A stretch of DNA of 64,000 nucleotides from JAKJGA01 sp029554345 (lineage in GTDB: Bacteria; Spirochaetota; UBA4802; JAFGJZ01), in the NCBI GenBank assembly GCA_035395685.1, contig DAOPBR010000010.1:1-64000 (forward strand), in the 5' to 3' direction. The notes below the pieces were generated by a model. The model saw only the letters and a program-made list of their open reading frames with translations, had not been told where the DNA came from and searched no databases. Positions 43,435 through 50,598 of this stretch are shown here, one piece after another (the stretch's first letter is position 1; every line of letters begins with the position of its first letter). The position numbers were made by a program, and so were the translations under genes.

Positions 43435-45384
43435 TCATGACTCATCTTCAGCGAGAGTTATTAGCCAGTCATTTTTTGTTATTGTGAACTTCTGGCTTTT
43501 CTCAGGATTCACATATATTCCGTAGTTCTTGGATGCATCATCTTCTTCTTTTGCGAGTCTTACACCGAAACATGTTTCATTGCGCATGATCGCAGCTTCG
43601 CAAATTTCCGCAAAAGAAATTTCAACCGGAAAGCTTGAAAAGAAATAATCAGCCGGTTTAATATAGACTTCACTTCCTTCGGCTTTAAATAGATCATCAT
43701 AGATATCATAAACTGCCGGTTCTTCAGAAATCTGAGCGTAAATCTTCGAAATGAACTGATTCGAAATGAGGAAGTCCTTAACTCCGACTTCTTTTATGAG
43801 ATCGATATTGTCGGAATCCGCAACTTCAGTTATCAATTGAGTTTTGATATCTTTTTTCGCAAGATTCTTAAAATAATGTCTGAAACCGAGAAGCTGGGCA
43901 ATAGTCTCCGAATCTCTTACTTCCGCATCGCCGCCGTCACCTGACAGCAAGATCACGTTATCATAATTCTCGGGACGGAGATTTTCGATAACCTTAGAAT
44001 CATGAATATCTGCCTCGATAAGATTCATTTTTATAGAAGAATGTTTCTCCTTAACTGCATCAAATTCCGATTTGATTTCATCAGAAATTTCCTCTACAAC
44101 AACATCTATCATAGAACCTTCAACAAGATAATTGCTGTATTCGTCTATGATAATCGGAGTCTTGATACTCCATCCGACAATCAGCTGATTCTCAATATTC
44201 TTTTTCTGGGAAGCGGCAGGTTTCGCATCAACTGCAGGAACCTCGACCTTTTTCTTGAGATACTTGATAGTTGAATCGTCTTCGGCCACAAGTATTGCTT
44301 CATCGCCTTCTTCGAGGACAGTAGAAGGAAGCGGATTCAGGCATACCGTACCGTCTTTTTTGCGGATACCGAGAACAGAACATACACTGAAATGAAAAAT
44401 CAGATCACGATATGTTATACCGGAAAAGCCGCCTTCAGGCTGATAAAAATAGAATTCGCATCCGTCAAATCCTACAAGATTATCATAAACCTGCGCAAGA
44501 CCGGAGATTCTTGATGTCTGAACCATCAGTTTTGCCAACAAAGAATGCTCATCTATAATCGTTACATTCGGAGATATATTTTTTGCAAGAGCGCGTTTTG
44601 ACTCTAAGTGAATTTCTGCGGCAATAGGAGGAATATTGTCTTCACCTGTACATGCAACAACTGCCATGATCGTTTTAAGAACACGTGAATCTGCAAGTTC
44701 TTTTGAATGACTGTCGTCATCGACCTGAGCGTCGTTAAGAATAATGACCGACTTGGCATACTTAACAGCCATTCTGTCAAGAGTGCTGATGCTTGAAGTC
44801 GATCCCGAACGTGTTACAAGCTTTGTAGTTTTTCTATCGGTTAAACGCTCACGGAAAAAATCATCCATTTCGTCCTTTTCTCTTGCAGAGAGAACCGCAA
44901 CAGTAGCCGAACGCTCGGATTCATTGGCAATAACAAGCTCCCTGATTATTTCAAGAACTCTGTCGCCGAAACCTAAAATCAGAGTATGATTTTTTTCGAT
45001 TATGGAGCTTTTCCCTTTTTTGAGCTCGTCAAGCTTAGCTTCAAACTGACTTGTAATAAAAGCTACCAAACTCGAGAACAAGATCAATCCGACGAATATT
45101 GTAAGAACACCGACTCCCTTGTTGAAAACACCGTAATCAGTATCTTCACCGAGACATCCGGCATCTGCAATCTGAAGAAATGAACGCCATGCCTGCGCCC
45201 AGAATGAATCAAAACCGTTGTCAGGCGAAAGCGAGTTTACAAGAAATCTGACTGCTGCCATGAGAAGAAACGACAAAAAGAAAACCAGCATAAGTGCGGA
45301 AAAAACCGAAAGACCGCCTTTTGACATAAAATTGTCAAATCTGTATTTCAGCTTCGCGAATAATCCTCTTCGGGACGCGCTCAT
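43435..45384 (-). CDS. CASTOR/POLLUX-type ion channel with RCK domains
   Basis: A 649-residue membrane protein. TM1 (about 27-50), a pore helix region (FWAQAWRSFLQIADAG, about 80-95), TM2 (about 107-128). A first Rossmann domain starts with LILGFGDRVLEIIREL (about 152), and a second after residue 400 with VGWSIKTPIIIDEY. This is the layout of CASTOR/POLLUX (DMI1) channels, related to K+ channels with RCK gating domains. The pore lacks a K+ filter TVGYG. It probably mediates cation flux in response to a nucleotide or Ca2+. It is monocistronic, with its own terminator. Confidence 0.85.
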   Translation of the reverse strand: MSASRRGLFAKLKYRFDNFMSKGGLSVFSALMLVFFLSFLLMAAVRFLVNSLSPDNGFDSFWAQAWRSFLQIADAGCLGEDTDYGVFNKGVGVLTIFVGLILFSSLVAFITSQFEAKLDELKKGKSSIIEKNHTLILGFGDRVLEIIRELVIANESERSATVAVLSAREKDEMDDFFRERLTDRKTTKLVTRSGSTSSISTLDRMAVKYAKSVIILNDAQVDDDSHSKELADSRVLKTIMAVVACTGEDNIPPIAAEIHLESKRALAKNISPNVTIIDEHSLLAKLMVQTSRISGLAQVYDNLVGFDGCEFYFYQPEGGFSGITYRDLIFHFSVCSVLGIRKKDGTVCLNPLPSTVLEEGDEAILVAEDDSTIKYLKKKVEVPAVDAKPAASQKKNIENQLIVGWSIKTPIIIDEYSNYLVEGSMIDVVVEEISDEIKSEFDAVKEKHSSIKMNLIEADIHDSKVIENLRPENYDNVILLSGDGGDAEVRDSETIAQLLGFRHYFKNLAKKDIKTQLITEVADSDNIDLIKEVGVKDFLISNQFISKIYAQISEEPAVYDIYDDLFKAEGSEVYIKPADYFFSSFPVEISFAEICEAAIMRNETCFGVRLAKEEDDASKNYGIYVNPEKSQKFTITKNDWLITLAEDES

Positions 45385-45470
45385 AATTCACCTCTAAAAT
45401 TTATTATAACGTTCTATTATTTTAGAGGCTAAAATTTTCAAGAACTTTTCAATTTATGTTAAATTAATCA

Positions 45471-45501
45471 TAAAGGGCAAAAACCTGATTTTTGCCCTTT
45501 A
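45471..45501 (-). terminator. terminator of the ferredoxin gene
   Basis: A 13-bp stem TAAAGGGCAAAAA/TTTTTGCCCTTTA with a 5-base loop, 33 bases after the ferredoxin stop on the minus strand. The symmetric A and T runs allow it to work for either strand. Confidence 0.8.
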
Positions 45502-45533
45502 CATAAACGATTTTCACTTTATTCAGGTAATTT

Positions 45534-46343
45534 TTAAAGAATTTCACCTTCCAGGGAAATCACATATTCCCTGATTGCCATGCTCCGTCCTGCTTTTTCA
45601 AGAGCCTTTTCAATATAATAGTTTATTCCTCCGCAGCACGGAACCTGCATGCGCACAGCTGTAATAGACTTAATATCATTGTTCTTTATTATAGAAGCAA
45701 GCTTATCAAGATATTCTTCCTGATACGGGTCAAGCTTCGGGCATAATATAACCAGAATTTTATCCTTAAGGAATCTGGAATGAAAATTGCTGTAAGCAAA
45801 AGGAACACAGTCGGCAGCGATGACAAGATCGGCATTTTTGAAAAAAGGCGCGTTCGGATTCAAAAGCTTAAGCTGAACCGGCCATTGTCTGAGCTCGGAA
45901 GAAGCTGAAACATTAACCTGAGAAGGAGCTTTTTCGCCGCGTCTGTCGCGCATCATTGATCCAGGACAGCATGGTTTTTCTTCATTTGAAAGATCAGGAA
46001 CCGGAATATTGTGTTCATTCAGATATTCTACAGCCTCAGCAAGAAAATCATCCTGAGCATGGTCTTTAAGATGTTTCATGTGCGCTTTTATTACACCTGC
46101 ACCCTGCTTTACAACGTTTTCCATTACAAGTTTTTCATTATATGCTTCAGCTTCTCTTTCTTCTATTTCTATGGCACCCTGCGGACACTGCTTGATGCAT
46201 GCTCCCAAACCGTCGCAGAAAAGATCGCTCACAAGCGCCGCTTTTCCGTCAATCAGCTGAATCGCGCCTTCCGGGCAGTCCGGAACACATACGCCGCATC
46301 CGTTACATTTTTCCCTGTCGATTCTGATAATATTTCTTTTCAT
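45534..46343 (-). CDS. 4Fe-4S ferredoxin-like protein with C-terminal cysteine domain
   Basis: A 269-residue cytoplasmic protein. Residues 9-35 hold a canonical CNGCGVCVPDCPEGA cluster motif; 43-57 hold CDGLGACIKQCPQGA, where the first spacing is Cx5C, so one ligand is missing. The mid-region has EEKPCCPGSMMRDRRG (about 120). The end has VIAADCVPFAYSNFH and MQVPCCGGINYYIEKAL. Proteins of this kind occur beside hybrid-cluster proteins or in nitrosative-stress regulons. It is divergent from a Crp/Fnr regulator, with a 14-base palindrome in between, so it is probably controlled by that regulator. Confidence 0.82.
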   Translation of the reverse strand: MKRNIIRIDREKCNGCGVCVPDCPEGAIQLIDGKAALVSDLFCDGLGACIKQCPQGAIEIEEREAEAYNEKLVMENVVKQGAGVIKAHMKHLKDHAQDDFLAEAVEYLNEHNIPVPDLSNEEKPCCPGSMMRDRRGEKAPSQVNVSASSELRQWPVQLKLLNPNAPFFKNADLVIAADCVPFAYSNFHSRFLKDKILVILCPKLDPYQEEYLDKLASIIKNNDIKSITAVRMQVPCCGGINYYIEKALEKAGRSMAIREYVISLEGEIL

Positions 46344-46370
46344 TTTTCCTCCGTATTCTGCTTGATTAAG

Positions 46371-46384
46371 TATAACCTGTTATA
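46371..46384. promoter_or_regulatory. palindrome between the ferredoxin and Crp/Fnr genes
   Basis: TATAAC-CT-GTTATA is a perfect 6-2-6 inverted repeat in an 87-base divergent region. Its position, 28 bases before one start and 47 before the other, fits autoregulation and control of the ferredoxin gene. Part of it may also serve as a -10 box. Confidence 0.45.
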
Positions 46385-46430
46385 ATTAAATATACTACTC
46401 TTTCAAAAAACGTAATTGATTCAGGTCAAC

Positions 46431-47081
46431 ATGAGCATAGAAAACGAACTGAAAAAAACAGAATTATTTTCAAGCCTTTCCGGAATTTCCGCATCGCGTA
46501 TCGCGGGCGCGTGCACCGTCAAAAAAGTCAAATCCGGTGAATATGTTTTTCATGAAGGCGACGAAGGCGATTTTTTTTATCTTATGAAAAGCGGAAAAGC
46601 CCGCGTATTCAAAAACAGCCGCGACGGGAAGGAAGTTACCGTAAAAATTATATCTCAGGACGAGATATTCGGCGAAGTGATAATCTTTGAAAGCCGCGCT
46701 TATCCGGCGAGCTGTGTCGCTATTGAAGAGTGCGAAGTAATATCAATCAGAAAAGAAAATTTTCTTCTGCTTCTGCGCGAAAGCGATTTCTCGGCGGATT
46801 TTTTCGGAATTCTGATCAAAAAACTCAGATACCTGAATGAAAGAATTCTTTTTCTTTCGGCAATGGACGTCGAAGAAAGATTTTTCAGTTTCATTAAAGA
46901 AAACTACGGCATAAAAGAACAATACGAAATTTCGATGAGCAAAAAAGACGCGGCTTCGGCAATAGGCACCATTCCCGAAACATTTTCGAGGATGCTCGCC
47001 CGCTTAAAAAAAGCGGGGCTTGCGAATTGGGATGACAATCTTGTAATAGATAAAAAAGCCTGGGAAATCTACGAAGTCTGA
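46431..47081 (+). CDS. Crp/Fnr-family transcription regulator
   Basis: A 216-residue regulator. The start is ATG 46431 (AGGTC upstream). Residues 10-120 are a cyclic-nucleotide-like sensor domain (GEYVFHEGDEGDFFYLMKSG, EVTVKIISQDEIFGEVIIF). The dimer helix is about 110-140. The winged helix (about 150-205) has a recognition helix TIPETFSRMLARLKKAG, whose E..SR is shared with Fnr and HcpR types. No N-terminal Cys cluster is seen, so it is not an iron-sulphur Fnr; haem or another ligand is possible. It is divergent from a ferredoxin. The hyd operon palindrome at 1912 is a candidate target. Confidence 0.88.
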   Translation: MSIENELKKTELFSSLSGISASRIAGACTVKKVKSGEYVFHEGDEGDFFYLMKSGKARVFKNSRDGKEVTVKIISQDEIFGEVIIFESRAYPASCVAIEECEVISIRKENFLLLLRESDFSADFFGILIKKLRYLNERILFLSAMDVEERFFSFIKENYGIKEQYEISMSKKDAASAIGTIPETFSRMLARLKKAGLANWDDNLVIDKKAWEIYEV

Positions 47082-48268
47082 TTACTTATTTTCTTTTTAA
47101 GTCTTGTTATGCGTTTTTCAAAATTTTCTTTCCAGCGCAGGGGATTTTTGATTTCTTCGCCCTTTTCGGAATATATATTTTTATTAACAAGACTCATTGC
47201 TGTATCGGAATATTCAAGCGCCTTCGTTAAATCCGCCGTTCTATGCTCTTCGTATTTCGCCAGCTCATTCAGAGAAAAAAGCGTCAAACGGCTCTTCCAG
47301 TATTCGGCGGCTTTCTCATAATCATTTTCGCGCTTGAGCGCGATCGAAAACTTGTTAAAAAGATTTTCATCATCAAGAATAGAGTCTCCGAGAAAATCGG
47401 CCATATCGAGAAACAAATCAATATCTTTAGCAAACAATGATGACGCAAGATTTTTCATATGGGCTTCATCAATAATCGAAAACTCGCGTTTTGATGCGGA
47501 TTCATAAATCGATGAGACAATGCCGAAAACGCGAATCATCGAAACGATATCGACCGCGTTATGCTCGGCGACAGAAGCGATGCGGTCTGTTTCGCCGGTT
47601 CTTTGAAACGAAAAATAAACATCAGGAATCAGAAATCCCGGAATATCATCTATACGTTCAAAACCTAAAATGTTCTTTTCGAGTGAACCGAGAGACAGCG
47701 ATTCATACAGCTTTTTAAAAATCCGCCGTACGGGAATCAGAATATCGATTACCGGTATCTTCATCGGAAATCCATAGACGCGGTTGAGCATGTAACGGTT
47801 TTTTATTAACGGCACATCGTATGACGCGCCGTTAAAAGTTGCAACAGCCTTCGCATTCGCAAAAAAAGGAAGAAGATATTCGAGATAATTTTTCTCTCTA
47901 GAAATATCTTCAATAAAAATCTGTTCGACTATCAGCGTGTCCGAATCGAAGTAAGCGAATCCCGTAAGAAACGGTATAGAACCGGCTGCAATTGAAAGAG
48001 AAGTTGTTTCGAGATCCAAAAACAGAATTTCATGCAGTTCAATCGATTCGTCAAATCCGTTCATCGAAAGATAAGCTTTCAATGAATTCTTGAACGAATT
48101 TTCTTCTATCTTTATATCATCAAAAGAAAAGAAAGATTCTTTTCGGATAATATTTCCCGACTCGCCGCTGACGGCATGAAAACCAATCGAAGACGCGTCG
48201 AATTCTTTGCTCTCGCGCGCCGGCTGAGCTGTTTTAGTGTAAAGTTTCAGTTTTTGTGTTATGTCCAT
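47069..48268 (-). CDS. mrfB: YprB/MrfB-like exonuclease (RNase H-like fold)
   Basis: A 399-residue protein. The central domain (80-260) is a DEDD-type exonuclease: FLDLETTS (D85, E87), ATFNGASYDVPLI and EHNAVDIVSM, then a helical, TPR-like C-terminal part (290-390, EKAAEYWKSRL, LTKALEYSDTAMSL). This is the layout of B. subtilis YprB (MrfB), which works with the helicase YprA (MrfA) to repair mitomycin crosslinks. The mrfA homologue lies 2.3 kb upstream on the same strand, with five small genes between. Its end overlaps the 3' end of the Crp/Fnr gene by 13 bases (convergent). Confidence 0.82.
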   Translation of the reverse strand: MDITQKLKLYTKTAQPARESKEFDASSIGFHAVSGESGNIIRKESFFSFDDIKIEENSFKNSLKAYLSMNGFDESIELHEILFLDLETTSLSIAAGSIPFLTGFAYFDSDTLIVEQIFIEDISREKNYLEYLLPFFANAKAVATFNGASYDVPLIKNRYMLNRVYGFPMKIPVIDILIPVRRIFKKLYESLSLGSLEKNILGFERIDDIPGFLIPDVYFSFQRTGETDRIASVAEHNAVDIVSMIRVFGIVSSIYESASKREFSIIDEAHMKNLASSLFAKDIDLFLDMADFLGDSILDDENLFNKFSIALKRENDYEKAAEYWKSRLTLFSLNELAKYEEHRTADLTKALEYSDTAMSLVNKNIYSEKGEEIKNPLRWKENFEKRITRLKKKISNQTS

Positions 48269-48290
48269 CAGATTGCAAAATTCCGCGCCT

Positions 48291-48920
48291 TTAAAAGTAC
48301 ATTCCTATTCCCAAACCTACACCCGGCCATACAAGCCCCAGCAGACCTAACTGCTCTGGAAGTTCTTTAGTATATGTTCTGCCGTATATTTCATCCGAAA
48401 CATTGATCCGTGTTTTGACCGGAACATAATAGGACAAGCCTGTTGAAACTTCAATGATACCTCCGGAGATATTCCATTTATAACCGATCCAGGCAGTTGT
48501 TCCTAAAGTCTTAAAGGAACGGTGTCCTTTCATAGAATCAAAATAATGATCGTCAAGTTCTACATCAACGTATAGATAATTCAGATAAGCGCCTACAAAA
48601 AACCCTTCAAGAACTTTATTATAGTATCCTCTTATCCCTATGCTTGTCTCAAGTCTTTTCCATTTCCATTCATTTCTGCCGTCGGTATCGTGATAGTCCC
48701 AGTACTTGCCCTCAAGCGCAATTGAAAACTTCTCACTGAAAGCATATTCTCCTTCGGCAGATAACCACCACATAGGAAGAAGACACGGATAAACCGTAAA
48801 CGAAAAAGTATATGTTTCTTCAGGCGACGCAGTCTCTTCAGCATAAATATCCCGTGGGCAGAGAAACAGAATCACAAAAACAAACACGCACTTAATAATA
48901 TTCCGAAAAATCTGCGGCAT
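48291..48920 (-). CDS. outer membrane barrel-like protein, paralogue B
   Basis: A 209-residue exported protein: signal peptide to about residue 28 (CVFVFVILFLCPRDIYA), then FTVYPCLLPMWWLSAEGEYAF and strands ending in GLGIGMYF, with a C-terminal Phe. The alternating aromatic strands suit a small eight-stranded barrel. It is a tandem duplicate of the gene at 48979-49599: both share the AEET start, KYWDY, KRLETS, NYLY and the WIGYKW motif. It lies 22 bases before mrfB. No function is known. Confidence 0.68.
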   Translation of the reverse strand: MPQIFRNIIKCVFVFVILFLCPRDIYAEETASPEETYTFSFTVYPCLLPMWWLSAEGEYAFSEKFSIALEGKYWDYHDTDGRNEWKWKRLETSIGIRGYYNKVLEGFFVGAYLNYLYVDVELDDHYFDSMKGHRSFKTLGTTAWIGYKWNISGGIIEVSTGLSYYVPVKTRINVSDEIYGRTYTKELPEQLGLLGLVWPGVGLGIGMYF

Positions 48921-48978
48921 AATTATTGCTCCATTATAATTTCATTATTCGGAGTCATTATTAAAAAGACTGCAGCCG

Positions 48979-49599
48979 TCAAAAAGCTATTCCTAATCCC
49001 AAACCGATACCCGACCAGCAAAGTCCCAGTTTCAAAGGAGAAGTTTCTTTATATGTTTCGTTAGTATATGAATCATTAACAGTAAGCTCTGCGTTACCCA
49101 ACGCATAATAAGTAACACCGGTTGAAACTTCTAAAACGGCGTTTGATATAATCCATTTATACCCTATCCAGCCTGTTGCTCCGAATGTTTTAAACTTGGC
49201 TTGGCCGCTAATTTCTTCAAAATAACGGTCATCAAGCTCAAGATCAAGATAAAGATAATTCAGGTATATACCGGCAAAAATTCCTTCCATTGCTTTTTGC
49301 GCATAACCTCTTATCCCCAAACTCGTTTCGAGTCTTTTCCATTTCCAGTCATATCTTTCATCCGTTTCGTAGTAATCCCAATACTTGCCCTCTATAGCAA
49401 GTGTGAAGTTATTACTGAAAGCATATTCCGCCTCAGCAGAAAACCATCGAAACGGAAGAGGACACGGATAAAGCGTAAATGAAAAAGTTTTGTTTTCTTC
49501 AGGCGCCGCAGTCTCTTCCGCGCGGATATCTCGCACGGTGAGAACCAATAACATAAAAACAAACATACATTTAAATATATTCTTTAAGAACTGAGACAT
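48979..49599 (-). CDS. outer membrane barrel-like protein, paralogue A
   Basis: A 206-residue exported protein with signal peptide MSQFLKNIFKCMFVFMLL... ending near IRA-E. Mature motifs are FTLYPCPLPFRWFSAEAEYAF, IEGKYWDY, WKWKRLETSLGIRGYA and a final IGLGLGIAF. About half the residues match paralogue B downstream, including the same positions of Trp and Tyr, so they arose by tandem duplication and then diverged. It is 20 bases after the second lipoprotein gene, in a single run of co-oriented genes. Confidence 0.68.
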   Translation of the reverse strand: MSQFLKNIFKCMFVFMLLVLTVRDIRAEETAAPEENKTFSFTLYPCPLPFRWFSAEAEYAFSNNFTLAIEGKYWDYYETDERYDWKWKRLETSLGIRGYAQKAMEGIFAGIYLNYLYLDLELDDRYFEEISGQAKFKTFGATGWIGYKWIISNAVLEVSTGVTYYALGNAELTVNDSYTNETYKETSPLKLGLCWSGIGLGLGIAF

Positions 49600-49619
49600 A
49601 ATTAATACTCCATTATTTA

Positions 49620-49997
49620 TTATTCAAACTCATCAATCGTATAACCTGTAGAAACCGTACAATTCGCGCCCGAACCTGTTTCTTCCGCGCGAAGCTCGCC
49701 GTCCACATAAATCTTAACAGTTATCGGCGATGTGTCTGCTGTGTTATTCTTTACGCTGATATAACAATCTTCGTATTCCTGATCTTCCGCATGCGCGGAT
49801 ATATTTTCAGAATACCACGGCAGTGAAGCAGAAACCAAATTCTCATAAACCTCGCTTGTAGAATACTCAATATCAACATCAGAAATAGTACCCTCCACAG
49901 CAAATGATACTTCACCATTCCATTTGCATTCACACGAGGATGTTGATAACAACAATATAAATTGAAAGATTCCCAGCACATATTTTTTCTTCATCAT
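49620..49997 (-). CDS. small lipoprotein, MmpS-like beta fold, paralogue 2
   Basis: A 125-residue lipoprotein. The first ATG 49997 is followed at once by ATG 49994; GAGGA lies just upstream. Lipobox TSSC. The mature domain (EVSFAVEGTISDVDIEY, ASLPWYS, SPITVKIYVDGELRAEETGS) has the strand order of the MmpS/transport-accessory fold: a strand with VEG, a conserved SLPW, then a repeat VDG. That is a pattern match, not proof. It is a close paralogue of the gene upstream; the ends (GSGANCTVSTGY and GSGAYCTVSTGY) are nearly identical. The upstream gene overlaps it by 4 bases. Confidence 0.68.
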   Translation of the reverse strand: MMKKKYVLGIFQFILLLSTSSCECKWNGEVSFAVEGTISDVDIEYSTSEVYENLVSASLPWYSENISAHAEDQEYEDCYISVKNNTADTSPITVKIYVDGELRAEETGSGANCTVSTGYTIDEFE

Positions 49998-50368
49998 TCC
50001 TCTTCATCAATCCTATAACCTGTAGAAACAGTACAATATGCACCTGAACCTGTTTCTTCCGCGCGAAGTTCGCCGTCCACAAATATTTTAACAGTTATCG
50101 GCGATGTGTCTGTTGTGTTATTGGTTACTTCAATCATACATGAATTTGTTGATTCATCATCCGCTTCAGCAGAAATAGTACCTGAATACCATGGTAAAGA
50201 TACCGAATCCAAATTATCAATAAACTCTCTTGTGTGATAAGATATGTCAACATCTGAAATTGTGCCCTCAACAACGAAGCTTACTTCTCCGCTCCATTTC
50301 GCTGTGCACGATGTGGCAAATATCAATATTAGTAATTGCAGAATTATAAAAGATAATTTCTTTTTCAT
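49994..50368 (-). CDS. small lipoprotein, MmpS-like beta fold, paralogue 1
   Basis: A 124-residue lipoprotein. Signal peptide with lipobox ATSC (Cys 21), then EVSFVVEGTISDVDISY, VSLPWYSGTISAEADDES and SPITVKIFVDGELRAE. It shares most of its sequence with the following gene, indicating recent tandem duplication. The start codon overlaps the stop codon of a 52-residue ORF (ATGA), so both are likely translated together. MmpS-like proteins support envelope transporters in other bacteria; no transporter is seen here. Confidence 0.7.
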   Translation of the reverse strand: MKKKLSFIILQLLILIFATSCTAKWSGEVSFVVEGTISDVDISYHTREFIDNLDSVSLPWYSGTISAEADDESTNSCMIEVTNNTTDTSPITVKIFVDGELRAEETGSGAYCTVSTGYRIDEEE

Positions 50369-50523
50369 TTTTTGACAGACCTCCCATTCTCATATTTAAA
50401 ATTAGCTTTTGCGAATATATCTTCCATGAATTCATTTTTAAGATAATATTCCGAGAAATGTTTTCTGCCTTCAACCGGCTTTAGATATACCCAGTATAAA
50501 TGAGCAGGATTATGAGACAACAT
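50365..50523 (-). CDS. 52-residue small protein upstream of the lipoprotein pair
   Basis: Found by reading the gap after mrfA. The ATG at 50523 has GGGGTG 8 bases upstream, and the stop overlaps the next start (ATGA, 50368-50365). The product begins MLSHNPAHLYWVYLKPVEGR and continues with a helical, Tyr/Phe-rich, basic tail (YLKNEFMEDIFAKANFKYENG). No signal peptide and no known family. The overlap and ribosome site support coding; its small size lowers certainty. Confidence 0.5.
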   Translation of the reverse strand: MLSHNPAHLYWVYLKPVEGRKHFSEYYLKNEFMEDIFAKANFKYENGRSVKK

Positions 50524-50561
50524 GCCGTCATCACCCCGCTTGAATATTTTTTATTTTCGGC

Positions 50562-50591
50562 AGAATAATCATATTTGCATAAATACGTCAA
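50562..50591 (-). promoter_or_regulatory. promoter candidate of the envelope cassette
   Basis: On the minus strand TTGACG (50591-50586) and TATTCT (50567-50562) are separated by 18 bases, within the 75-base gap after mrfA. If used, the envelope genes and mrfB have a promoter separate from mrfA. Confidence 0.4.
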
Positions 50592-50598
50592 TAATTAA

